NCBI GenBank assembly: GCA_028291285.1 | Contig: JAQGIJ010000057.1 | Span: 1-11,183, forward strand | Source: Phenylobacterium sp. | GTDB taxonomy: Bacteria > Pseudomonadota > Alphaproteobacteria > Caulobacterales > Caulobacteraceae | Length of the DNA: 11,183 bases | Direction of reading: 5' to 3' | Shown here: piece by piece, positions 1 through 5,817 of the stretch | Numbering within the stretch: position 1 is the stretch's first letter | Layout of the letters: every line of letters starts with the position of its first letter | Notes under the pieces: generated by a model | What the model saw: the letters and a program-made list of their open reading frames with translations, nothing else | Database searches by the model: none | What the model was told of the DNA's origin: nothing | Position numbers and translations under genes: made by a program

Positions 1-281
1 GCGACGATGCCCGAGCCGGAGGCGAAGTCGATCACCGCCTTGCCCGTCACCAGCTGCGGACAGTCCATGACGTAGCGCGCCAGCGCCTGGCCGCCGGCCC
101 AGGCGAAGGCCCAGAAGGGCGGCGGCAGGCCGAGCTCCTCCAGCGCCTCCTCCGTCAGCCGCCAGATCGGCGTGATCTCGTCGGCCAGGTACAGCTCGAG
201 CTCGGGGGTGTGCGGCGGGCGCTGCAGGCGCGTGTTCGCCAGCACGAAGGCGCGGCGGCCTTGCGGCGTGGGCTCGATCAT
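1..281 (-). CDS. Class I SAM-dependent protein methyltransferase, NNT1/ETF-beta lysine methyltransferase type (partial, 3' end off window)
   Basis: The 93 visible N-terminal residues look like the bacterial relatives of METTL20 (ETFBKMT), the enzyme that methylates lysines of the electron transfer flavoprotein beta subunit; automated pipelines often call it 'L11 methyltransferase' or NNT1/EFM7 family. Visible evidence: opening FVLANTRLQRPPHTPEL (about residues 12-28), the block PPPFWAFAWAGGQALARYV (53-71) and SAM-binding motif I, IDFASGSGIVA (84-94), where the window edge cuts the gene. The ATG at 281 is preceded on the minus strand by GGAAGGA at a good spacing. It starts 31 bases after the desaturase stop, so it is probably the last gene of a ubiA-desaturase-methyltransferase transcript. 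No ETF gene is visible, so the substrate is inferred from family resemblance only. Confidence 0.8.
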   Translation of the reverse strand, partial: MIEPTPQGRRAFVLANTRLQRPPHTPELELYLADEITPIWRLTEEALEELGLPPPFWAFAWAGGQALARYVMDCPQLVTGKAVIDFASGSGIV

Positions 282-312
282 CCGGGGTCCTTCCGCCCCC
301 GGAAGCGCGAGG

Positions 313-1257
313 TCAATGCGCTGCCGTAATGCGCCCCTTGGAGGAGGCCATCGCCAGCACCTGGAGATAACCCGGCGCCGTCAGCATCCGCGTGCTCACC
401 CCTTTCTGCGCCAGCAGCCGCGCGGTGCGGGGCAGCTGGTGGCAGGGCACGTGCATGAACATGTGGTGCTCGCAGTGGTAGTTGACCCAGTAGGGCGCCA
501 GGAAGGCCCGCTCCAGCCAGTTGGCGCGGGTCGTGCGCGCGTGGCGCAGGGGGTCGGGCTCGTCCTTGGGCACGCAGGCGTGCTCGGCGATGTTGCGCAG
601 CCGGGTCACCATCGGCAGCCAGGTCGCCTGCGGCGCCAGCCACAGCGCCGGCCACACCCACCACAGGCCGAAGGGCGCGGTCGCCGCCACCGTCACCACC
701 ATGCCGGCGAGGAAGCGGCGCTTGTGGACCCAGGCGGCCTTCAGGATCGGCCAGAGCGGCTCGTCGGATTTGCGGGCGCGAACCCGCTTCACCAGCGGCG
801 CCCACTGCTGCTTGTAATAGGTCTGGCCGCTCAGATCGCGGATGATCTTGCGGCGCAGCGAGGGCCGCGTGATCGGGAACGGCGCGGAGAGGCCGAGGTC
901 CGGGTCCTCGCCCTGCTGGGCGTACTTGTGGTGGCTGAGGTGATAGGGCCGGTAGGCGGCGAGCTGGCCGGTGGTCAGGTGGTTGCCCACCCAGTCGTTG
1001 ATCTTCAGGTCCGGATGCAGCGCGCCATGGGCGGCGTCGTGCATCAGGATGGCGAGGCCCAGCTGGCGCGCGCCGATGACGGCGACCGCCAGCGGAATGG
1101 TGATCGGCCAGAGCACCGCCACGGCGCCGGCGGCGAAGATCACCGCCCAGGCATGCGCCACCAGCGCCAGGCCCTTCCACGACGAGCGGCGCGCCAGAGG
1201 TTCCCACTCGGCGGGCGCGAAGAAGTCCTTCGGACTGACGCGGGCGGCGACGGCCAT
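313..1257 (-). CDS. Fatty acid desaturase, membrane di-iron type
   Basis: A 314-residue integral membrane protein of the FA_desaturase family (PF00487), which uses a di-iron centre to insert a double bond or hydroxyl into a lipid acyl chain. The three histidine clusters are intact: HDAAH (residues 73-77), HLSHH (106-110) and HCEHH (261-265), with an additional RNIAEH (221-226) that commonly supplies another ligand. Hydrophobic segments lie around 30-72 and 183-215. The ATG at 1257 gives MAVAARVSP; no convincing Shine-Dalgarno is present, but no upstream in-frame start looks better. It lies 44 bases downstream of ubiA and 31 upstream of the methyltransferase, all on the minus strand. The exact substrate (phospholipid acyl chain or another lipid) cannot be decided from sequence; a hydroxylase is possible. 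Confidence 0.88.
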   Translation of the reverse strand: MAVAARVSPKDFFAPAEWEPLARRSSWKGLALVAHAWAVIFAAGAVAVLWPITIPLAVAVIGARQLGLAILMHDAAHGALHPDLKINDWVGNHLTTGQLAAYRPYHLSHHKYAQQGEDPDLGLSAPFPITRPSLRRKIIRDLSGQTYYKQQWAPLVKRVRARKSDEPLWPILKAAWVHKRRFLAGMVVTVAATAPFGLWWVWPALWLAPQATWLPMVTRLRNIAEHACVPKDEPDPLRHARTTRANWLERAFLAPYWVNYHCEHHMFMHVPCHQLPRTARLLAQKGVSTRMLTAPGYLQVLAMASSKGRITAAH

Positions 1258-1270
1258 GGCGACGATTGTA

Positions 1271-1297
1271 CGCCTGAAAGGGTTGCGGAAACAGGCG
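1271..1297 (-). other. Inverted repeat in the ubiA-desaturase gap
   Basis: A perfect 6-base inverted repeat, CGCCTG (1271-1276) and CAGGCG (1292-1297), with a 15-base loop. In the minus-strand RNA the hairpin lies just after the ubiA stop codon and ends 13 bases before the desaturase ATG. It could reduce or tune desaturase translation, or protect an mRNA end. There is no T-run after it, so it is not a standard terminator. A stem this short can occur by chance at this GC content. Confidence 0.25.
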
Positions 1298-1301
1298 GGC
1301 G

Positions 1302-2225
1302 CTAGAGCCTGACCGCCCCGGCGGCGAAGGCCGCGAACAGGATCAGGCCGGCGAGCGCGTTCGACTTGAAGAGCACCAGGGCGCGGACCGGATTGTCCAC
1401 CTGCACGCGCTTCGCCTGCATCATCAGGTGGACGGCGTAGAGGGCGAAGACCGGCACGAACAGGAAGCCCAGGTCGGCAATGACATAGGCCGCGAAGGCC
1501 AGCACCAGCGACAGGCCGTAGAACGCGGCGATGGCGCGCGGCGCCTTGTCGCCGAGCCGCCGCGCCGAGGACTTCACCCCGGCCAGCGCATCGTCCTCCA
1601 GGTCCTGGATGGCGTAGATGGTGTCGTAGCCGAGGGTCCAGAAGAAGCCCGCCGCATAGAGCAGGATCGCGGCCGGGCTGAGCCGCCAGGTCGCCGCCGC
1701 ATAGCCCAGCAGCGCGCCCCAGTTGAAGGTCAGCCCCAGCCAGGCCTGCGGCCACCAGGTGATCCGCTTCATGAAGGGATAGGCCGCCACCAGCGCCAGC
1801 GAGGCCACGCCCAGGCCGATCGCCAGCGGCCCCATGGTGAGGAGGACGATCAGCGAGACCAGGCTGCACCCGCCGGCGAAGGCCCAGGCCTGCTTGACGC
1901 TGATCTGGCCGGACGGGATCGGCCGCCCGGCGGTGCGCGCGACCTTGGCGTCGATGTCGCGGTCGACGATGTCGTTGTAGGCGCAGCCGGCGGCCCGCAT
2001 CAGCGAGGCGCCGACGAAGAACTCGGCGAGCAGGGCGAGGCTGGGCCCCCGGCCCACCACCGCGCCGGCCAGCGCGATCGCCTGCCAGCCCGGCAGCATC
2101 AGGAGCCAGATCCCCGTCGGCCGGTCGAACCGCCCGAGCCTCAGCCAGGGCCGCAGCGCCGCCGGCGCGCGCCGGTCCACCCAGTTCTTAGGCGTGGCGT
2201 CGGGCAGCGGCGCGGACTGGGTCAT
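1302..2225 (-). CDS. ubiA: 4-hydroxybenzoate polyprenyltransferase (UbiA)
   Basis: A 307-residue polytopic inner-membrane enzyme that attaches the polyprenyl tail to 4-hydroxybenzoate, the first membrane step of ubiquinone synthesis (EC 2.5.1.39). The two aspartate-rich motifs of the UbiA superfamily are present: NDIVDRDID (84-92), followed by KVARTAGRPIPSG, and YDTIYAIQDLEDD (200-212); these bind Mg-prenyl diphosphate. Several hydrophobic helices (about 40-58, 117-150, 163-200 and the C-terminal 50 residues) fit the all-helical fold. Length matches the family (about 290-310). The ATG at 2225 has no Shine-Dalgarno but has a GCTA-type -10 box only 6 bases upstream, which suggests a leaderless message. 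It is the first gene of a probable minus-strand operon with the desaturase and the methyltransferase. Confidence 0.95.
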   Translation of the reverse strand: MTQSAPLPDATPKNWVDRRAPAALRPWLRLGRFDRPTGIWLLMLPGWQAIALAGAVVGRGPSLALLAEFFVGASLMRAAGCAYNDIVDRDIDAKVARTAGRPIPSGQISVKQAWAFAGGCSLVSLIVLLTMGPLAIGLGVASLALVAAYPFMKRITWWPQAWLGLTFNWGALLGYAAATWRLSPAAILLYAAGFFWTLGYDTIYAIQDLEDDALAGVKSSARRLGDKAPRAIAAFYGLSLVLAFAAYVIADLGFLFVPVFALYAVHLMMQAKRVQVDNPVRALVLFKSNALAGLILFAAFAAGAVRL

Positions 2226-2231
2226 GGCTGC

Positions 2232-2239
2232 GGATTAGC
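2232..2239 (-). promoter_or_regulatory. Possible -10 element of a leaderless ubiA transcript
   Basis: The minus strand reads GCTAATCC six bases before the ubiA ATG. It agrees at about six of eight positions with the Caulobacter housekeeping -10 (GCTANAWC, recalled from the literature). A start of transcription 6-7 bases downstream would fall on or next to the ATG. The -35 candidate (TTCGCC, 17 bases upstream) is weak. Confidence 0.3.
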
Positions 2240-2338
2240 AGAAGGCGCGGCGGCGGCGAAGGCGGCTGCGGCGGCGACGCGCGCCCGCTTCGCCGACGGC
2301 CACCCGCTGGCGGGGCAGCATCTCTAAGCGCGCCCAGG

Positions 2339-2367
2339 TTGACCTCACACCCTCGCGAGCCTAGCTT
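2339..2367 (+). promoter_or_regulatory. Sigma-70-like promoter upstream of leader ORF and ABC exporter
   Basis: TTGACC (2339-2344) and TAGCTT (2362-2367) are separated by exactly 17 bases, the optimal sigma-70 spacing. The -35 matches the TTGAC core that Caulobacter promoters share. Transcription would begin near 2374, about 15 bases before the strong Shine-Dalgarno at 2390. The leader before the exporter ATG would be about 220 nt, unusually long. The -10 is imperfect. Confidence 0.5.
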
Positions 2368-2403
2368 CCGCGCCTTCAACCACGGCCAGAGGAGGGTCGA
2401 AGA

Positions 2404-2463
2404 ATGATTGTGATCATCACCGCACTCTCCCGCGTCGGCCGCGTCGGGCTATCCCGACCGTAG
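2404..2463 (+). CDS. 19-residue leader ORF upstream of the ABC exporter
   Basis: ATG at 2404, TAG at 2461-2463, encoding MIVIITALSRVGRVGLSRP. It has the best ribosome binding site in this part of the window: AGAGGAGGG (2388-2396), with AGGAGG placed 8 bases before the ATG, and a promoter about 30 bases further up. The start is hydrophobic with three isoleucine codons and one valine codon in positions 2-5, then basic and Arg/Gly-rich. The ORF ends within a hairpin. It lies 132 bases before the exporter ATG and in the same reading frame. I do not recognise the peptide. It may be a leader peptide that controls the exporter by ribosome position, or a small peptide in its own right; the ribosome binding site is the main evidence that it is translated. 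Confidence 0.42.
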   Translation: MIVIITALSRVGRVGLSRP

Positions 2464-2483
2464 GTCGCACCGCCCGCCCGACG
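2442..2483 (+). promoter_or_regulatory. Mutually exclusive hairpins at the end of the leader ORF
   Basis: GTCGGG (2443-2448) pairs perfectly with CCCGAC (2453-2458) across a CTAT loop, directly before the leader stop codon. The same segment, CGTCGGGC (2442-2449), is also perfectly complementary over 8 bases to GCCCGACG (2476-2483). The two pairings cannot coexist. A ribosome sitting at the leader stop would block the first arm. A third small stem, GCCC/GGGC (2488-2498), follows. There is no U-run, so any effect would more likely be on translation or Rho access than by intrinsic termination. The pairing is seen by eye only, and GC-rich DNA makes chance complementarity common. Confidence 0.33.
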
Positions 2484-2595
2484 TCCTGCCCACTGGGCGC
2501 GCGTCGCTTCCAAAATGACATCCATGCGAGCCGCCGCCACCTCCACCCGGAGGTTCCGCAGCTCATTCGGCGTTCGCGCCGTTCACGAGCCACCC

Positions 2596-4386
2596 ATGAC
2601 CGACCATTACGAGGACGACGCCGAGACCCAGCGCCGACGCGTCCTGAAGAACCATCAGGTGCTGGGCTTCATCGCGGGCTTCTGGCGCCGGCGCCCTTGG
2701 CTGCTGGCCGGCTGCGTGGGGCTGACGCTGACCGCGATCGCCTTCGACCTGGCCATGCCCTGGGCTTCGGGGCGGCTGGTGAACGCGGTCGCCGCGGGGC
2801 CCGACAACGCCGATCCGGCGTGGCGCGCCTGGGCGATCTTCGTCGGCGTCTACTTCGCCTTCTCGGTGATCCGCAACGCGGCGATGCGCTTCCTCACGCC
2901 GTTCTCCGCCGCCAACATGAAGGACATGACGGACGAGGCCTTCGCCCGCGTGCAGAGCTTCTCCGCCGACTGGCATGCGGACACCTTCGCAGGCGCGACC
3001 GTGCGGCGCCTGAGCCGGGCGATGTGGGGCTACGACACGGTCACGGACGCGATGCTGATCTGGTTCGGCCCGGCGGGCGTGGTTCTCGTCGGCCTGTGCG
3101 TGATGATGCTGCTGCGCTGGCCGATCGTAGGCCTCGTCGCGCTCCTGCTGGTGGTGCTCTACGTGGCCTCCAACCTGGTGCTGACCTCGCGCTACGCCCG
3201 GCCCGCGAACCTGCGTTCGGTGGCGCTGGATACGCGCATCGGCGGGGCGCTGGCGGACCCCATCTCCTCCAACGCCACGGTGAAGGCCTTCGGCGCGGAA
3301 GCCCGCGAGGACGCGCGCATCGCGGGCGTCACGGAGTTGTGGCGCAGGGCCACCATCCGCACCTGGAATCGGTTCACCGACCTGTGGCTGCTGCACAACC
3401 TGATCCTGGTGGCCCTGCAGGCGGCGCTCACGGGCCTCCTGGTCTGGGAGTGGTCGCGCGGCCGGGCGAACACCGGCGACATCGCGTTCGCCATCACCGC
3501 CTTCATGCTGATGACCGGCTATCTGCGCAACATCGGCGACAACATCCGCATGGCCCAGCGTGGCCTGGACGACGTGGAGGACGTGGCGCGCTACGCCACC
3601 ATGGCGCCCCAGGTGCTGGACGCGCCGGACGCCCGCGACTTCCGCGCCGAGCTCGGCGAGATCGTCTTCGACCGCGTCACCTTCCGCTACAAGCAGGCGG
3701 GCCGGCCGCTCTACGACGGCTTCTCCCTACGCGTCGCGCCGGGCGAGCGGGTGGCGCTGGTGGGGCCCACGGGCGCCGGCAAGTCGACCTTCGTGAAGCT
3801 GATCCAGCGCCTCTACGACGTGGAGAGCGGGCGGATCGTGATCGACGGCCAGGACGTGGCGCTGCTCACGCAAGGCTCGCTCCGGCGCGCCATCGCCGTG
3901 GTGCCGCAGGACGCGGCGCTCTTCCATCGGACGCTGGCGGAGAACATCGCCTACGCCCGGCCCGACGCCACCGAGAACGACGTGGTCCTCGCGGCGAAGC
4001 GCGCGCGGGCGCACGAGTTCATCAGCCGCCTGCCGCAGGGCTACCGGACCCTGGTGGGTGAGCGGGGCGTCAAGCTCTCCGGCGGCGAGCGCCAGCGCGT
4101 GGCGATCGCCCGCGCCTTCCTGGCCGACGCGCCGATCCTGGTGCTGGACGAGGCCACCTCCTCGCTGGACGTGGAAACCGAGCGCCAGGTGCAGGCTGCA
4201 ATGGAGGAGCTGATGGTCGGCCGCACCACCATCGTCATCGCCCACCGCCTCTCCACCATCCGCGGCGCCGACCGCATCCTGGTGTTCGACGAAGGCCGCA
4301 TCGTCGAAGAGGGCCGGCATGCGGAGCTGGTGGAAAACGGCGGCGCCTATGCGCGGCTGCATGCTGTGACCGAGGGGTGGGGGTAG
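2596..4386 (+). CDS. ABC exporter half-transporter (permease fused to ATPase)
   Basis: A 596-residue type IV (MsbA/ATM1-like) exporter that would work as a homodimer or heterodimer in the inner membrane. The N-terminal transmembrane domain has hydrophobic helices at about 33-55, 78-93, 153-173, 174-193, 265-285 and 293-310. The ATPase domain is complete: Walker [10 protein letters not shown] (390-398), Q-loop Q438 in VPQDAALF, signature LSGGERQ (494-500), Walker B ILVLDE (514-519) and switch histidine H550. I chose the ATG at 2596 because [15 protein letters not shown] resembles the N-terminus of such proteins; in-frame ATGs at 2515 and 2524 would add 27 or 24 Ser/Arg/Ala-rich residues without a ribosome binding site. 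The chosen start also has only a weak one, which contrasts with the strong site of the leader ORF. Substrate unknown; no partner half-transporter is present. Confidence 0.9.
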   Translation: MTDHYEDDAETQRRRVLKNHQVLGFIAGFWRRRPWLLAGCVGLTLTAIAFDLAMPWASGRLVNAVAAGPDNADPAWRAWAIFVGVYFAFSVIRNAAMRFLTPFSAANMKDMTDEAFARVQSFSADWHADTFAGATVRRLSRAMWGYDTVTDAMLIWFGPAGVVLVGLCVMMLLRWPIVGLVALLLVVLYVASNLVLTSRYARPANLRSVALDTRIGGALADPISSNATVKAFGAEAREDARIAGVTELWRRATIRTWNRFTDLWLLHNLILVALQAALTGLLVWEWSRGRANTGDIAFAITAFMLMTGYLRNIGDNIRMAQRGLDDVEDVARYATMAPQVLDAPDARDFRAELGEIVFDRVTFRYKQAGRPLYDGFSLRVAPGERVALVGPTGAGKSTFVKLIQRLYDVESGRIVIDGQDVALLTQGSLRRAIAVVPQDAALFHRTLAENIAYARPDATENDVVLAAKRARAHEFISRLPQGYRTLVGERGVKLSGGERQRVAIARAFLADAPILVLDEATSSLDVETERQVQAAMEELMVGRTTIVIAHRLSTIRGADRILVFDEGRIVEEGRHAELVENGGAYARLHAVTEGWG

Positions 4387-4397
4387 GCGCGCGCGGC

Positions 4398-4438
4398 TCT
4401 GGGTCCAGGCTCTCCGCTGCGCCCGTGCCGGGATGACG
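4398..4438. repeat. Degenerate intergenic repeat between convergent ABC and ycaQ genes
   Basis: This 59-base gap contains the pattern CTGGGTCC...GCCGGGATGACGG, which on the minus strand reads GTCATCCCGGC...GGACCCAG. This is the dispersed alphaproteobacterial repeat that yields 'YPVIPARA' when translated. The ends form an imperfect inverted repeat (GGTCCAGGC against GCCGGGATGAC). It probably folds into a hairpin in either transcript and may serve both convergent genes as a transcript end. No T-run is present. Confidence 0.5.
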
Positions 4439-4445
4439 GGGTAAG

Positions 4446-5675
4446 TTAGATCGCCGCTGACAACGCCCCCGCCAGGTCCCCGCGCGGCTCGACCTGCACC
4501 CGCTCCAGGCCCAGCCAGGCCGCCATCAGCTTCAGCTCCGCGGCCAGGCGATCGGGCGTCTCGGCGCTCGCCCAGGGCTCGGCGTGGCTGGCCTGGACCA
4601 GCAGGGCGGAGGCCTTGCGGTCGGCCTTCAGGTCGACGCGGGCGGTGAGGGCGTCGCCTTCCAGGAACGGCAGGACGTAGTAGCCGTGGGTGCGCTTGGC
4701 GGCCGGGGTGTAGATCTCCAGGCGCACGCGCACGCCGAACATCCGCTCGGTGCGCTCGCGGAACCAGATGGCGTTGTCGAAGGGGGAGAGCAGGGCGGCG
4801 GCGGCGATGCGCCGTGGGCGCCGCGCGGCGGGATCGAGGTAGGCCGCCTCGCGCCAGCCCTTCACCGCCATCGGCTGGAGCTCGCCCGCCTCGACGAGCT
4901 CGGCGATGCGGACCTTGGTCTCGGCCACGCCCAGGCGGAAGTAGTCGCGCAGGTCGCGCTCGGTGGCGATCCCCATCGCCCGCGCGGCGATGCGCAGGAG
5001 CTGGCGCTGGGCCGCCTCGCGCGCCGGCGTGGGGGCGTTCAGCACCGCGCGCGGCAGCACTTTTTCTGGAAGGCCGTAGACCCGTTCGAAGGTCCCGCGC
5101 CGGGTGGCGGTGGTCAGCTCGCCGGTCCAGAACAGGCATTCGAGCGCGCGCTTGGATTCGCTCCAGCCCCACCAGCCGCCGACGCCCTTGGCCCCCACCA
5201 CCAGCTCCGAGGCGGCGAGCGGGCCGCGGGCGCGGATCTCCGCCAGGGCGCTGTCGACGAGATCGCGCCGCTCGCGCAGGAAGCGCGCCACGCCGCGCCA
5301 GACGCCGACGCCGTCGTGCGCGTCGGCCATGCGCCAGCGGAGCAGCGGCTGGCTGGCCAGCGGCAGCAGGCTCGCCTCGTGCGCCCAGTATTCGAAGAGG
5401 CTGGGCTTCCGACCCCAGGCGAGCTCCTCGAGGAGGGCGCGCGGATAGGCGCCCAGCCTGGAGAAGGCCGGCAGGTAGTGGGTGCGCGAGACCACGTTGA
5501 CCGAGTCGATCTGCACCACCCCCAGTCGGTCGATCACCTTCAGCAGCTGGCGCTTGCCGATCTCGCCGGCTGGCCGCGAGGTCCCGAACCCTTGGGCGGC
5601 GAGCGCAATGCGCCGCGCCTCGGCGGCGCTCAGCGTATCCCGCGCCTCGGCGGCGCTCAGGGTGTCTCGCGCCAC
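4446..5675 (-). CDS. ycaQ: YcaQ/AlkX-type DNA glycosylase (winged-helix, HTH_42 family)
   Basis: A 409-residue member of the HTH_42 family (PF06224), the same length as E. coli YcaQ (AlkX), a DNA glycosylase that unhooks alkylated interstrand crosslinks; the related AlkZ protects producers of crosslinking antibiotics. The catalytic motif reads Q-I-D (residues 55-57, in VVQIDSVNVVSRTHYL), the QxD form typical of the YcaQ/AlkX branch rather than the QxQ form of AlkZ. Other family blocks are FEYWAHEASLLP (94-105), WGWSESKRALECLFWTGEL (169-187) and LSPFDNAIWFRERTERMFG (296-314). The chosen start is a GTG at 5675; there is no ATG in frame nearby, and a G-run takes the place of a Shine-Dalgarno. 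The N-terminus carries a 9-residue tandem duplication (RDTLSAAEA twice), so the native start may have been altered. It lies downstream of ppk2 on the same strand but behind a terminator, so it is probably transcribed separately. Confidence 0.88.
   Translation of the reverse strand: MARDTLSAAEARDTLSAAEARRIALAAQGFGTSRPAGEIGKRQLLKVIDRLGVVQIDSVNVVSRTHYLPAFSRLGAYPRALLEELAWGRKPSLFEYWAHEASLLPLASQPLLRWRMADAHDGVGVWRGVARFLRERRDLVDSALAEIRARGPLAASELVVGAKGVGGWWGWSESKRALECLFWTGELTTATRRGTFERVYGLPEKVLPRAVLNAPTPAREAAQRQLLRIAARAMGIATERDLRDYFRLGVAETKVRIAELVEAGELQPMAVKGWREAAYLDPAARRPRRIAAAALLSPFDNAIWFRERTERMFGVRVRLEIYTPAAKRTHGYYVLPFLEGDALTARVDLKADRKASALLVQASHAEPWASAETPDRLAAELKLMAAWLGLERVQVEPRGDLAGALSAAI
5614..5667. 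repeat. 27-bp tandem duplication in the 5' end of ycaQ
   Basis: Units 5614-5640 and 5641-5667 agree at 24 of 27 positions; the first 20 bases are identical. On the coding strand they give RDTLSAAEA twice, in frame, followed by RRIALAAQGF. Relatives as I recall them have a single TLSxxEARRIAL start, so the second unit looks like a recent slippage or repair duplication. Confidence 0.85.
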
Positions 5676-5686
5676 ACCCCCCCCAT

Positions 5687-5814
5687 CCCGTTCTTCCCCG
5701 CGAAAGCGGGGATCCAGGTGCTTTTGTGTTCCAGCATGGCCGGGACCTTGGCTTTGGAGGCTCGCCGCCCGCAACGAAAAAAGCCTGCTCCCCCCTTCCG
5801 CGGGGAAGAGCGGG
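5687..5814. repeat. Inverted pair of a GC-rich palindromic repeat (REPIN-like)
   Basis: The left arm, read on the minus strand from 5711 to 5687, and the right arm, read on the plus strand from 5790 to 5814, agree at 22 of 25 positions (core CGCGGGGAAGA). The left arm contains a very stable hairpin: CCCCGC (5696-5701), GAAA tetraloop, GCGGGG (5706-5711). Similarity continues inwards (CAGGTGCTTTTGTG against CAGGCTTTTTTCG on the opposite strand), so the roughly 130-base unit is an imperfect inverted repeat. The left part, read on the minus strand, translates to the WIPAFAG-like string known from dispersed repeats. No transposase is nearby. Confidence 0.6.
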
Positions 5815-5815
5815 C
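5777..5815 (-). terminator. Rho-independent terminator of ppk2
   Basis: Just after the ppk2 stop codon the minus strand forms a strong stem (GCC-C-GCTC-TTCCCC paired with GGGGG-GAGC-A-GGC around a GCGGAA loop), followed by six T residues (5782 to 5777). The 5' arm coincides with the right arm of the inverted repeat pair, so the repeat appears to have been co-opted as a terminator. It should limit read-through into ycaQ. Confidence 0.75.
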
Positions 5816-5817
5816 GG

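Larger units (their letters stand above)
2226..2595. other. Intergenic region between divergent ubiA and the ABC exporter
   Basis: A 370-base gap. The ubiA-proximal part (2226-2335) is a GGC/GCG-rich stretch where I see only the possible ubiA -10 box. From 2339 rightwards it holds a plus-strand promoter, a strong ribosome binding site, a 19-codon ORF, alternative hairpins and then 110 bases of stop-free sequence in frame with the ABC gene. The leader pieces are listed separately. Confidence 0.7.

Noticed and set aside
283..312. TTCCG-CCCC-CGGAA palindrome between methyltransferase and desaturase as another copy of the repeat
   Set aside because: Only loosely similar to the 5687-5814 repeat, and it contains the methyltransferase ribosome binding site; a chance GC palindrome is the simpler explanation.
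1428..2327. Long plus-strand ORF opposite ubiA
   Set aside because: Its product is Gln/Arg/Gly/Pro-rich with no recognisable domain, while the opposite strand carries intact ubiA motifs; it is a high-GC antisense shadow. The same applies to the long ORFs opposite or overlapping the ABC gene, ycaQ, rsmE, gshA, the SDR and the kinase.
2188..2379. 63-codon minus-strand ORF overlapping the ubiA start
   Set aside because: Arg/Pro/Ser-rich composition, no ribosome binding site, and overlap with ubiA in another frame; it looks like GC-rich noncoding sequence.
2488..2510. Intrinsic attenuator terminator in the ABC leader
   Set aside because: The GCCC/GGGC stem is only 4 bp and is followed by GCGCGTCGC, not a T-run, so classical terminator-type attenuation is not supported.
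2515..2595. Extended N-terminus of the ABC exporter from ATG 2515 or 2524
   Set aside because: The extra residues are low-complexity Ser/Arg/Ala without family resemblance, and no Shine-Dalgarno precedes either ATG. ATG 2596 starts a typical acidic then basic N-terminus.
5657..5737. 26-codon minus-strand ORF with a WIPAFAG-like peptide
   Set aside because: The peptide is the translated signature of the dispersed palindromic repeat and overlaps the ycaQ start; not a gene.
5614..5814. CRISPR-like or satellite array
   Set aside because: There are only two tandem 27-bp units inside a coding sequence and one inverted repeat pair; no regular repeat-spacer pattern and no cas gene.
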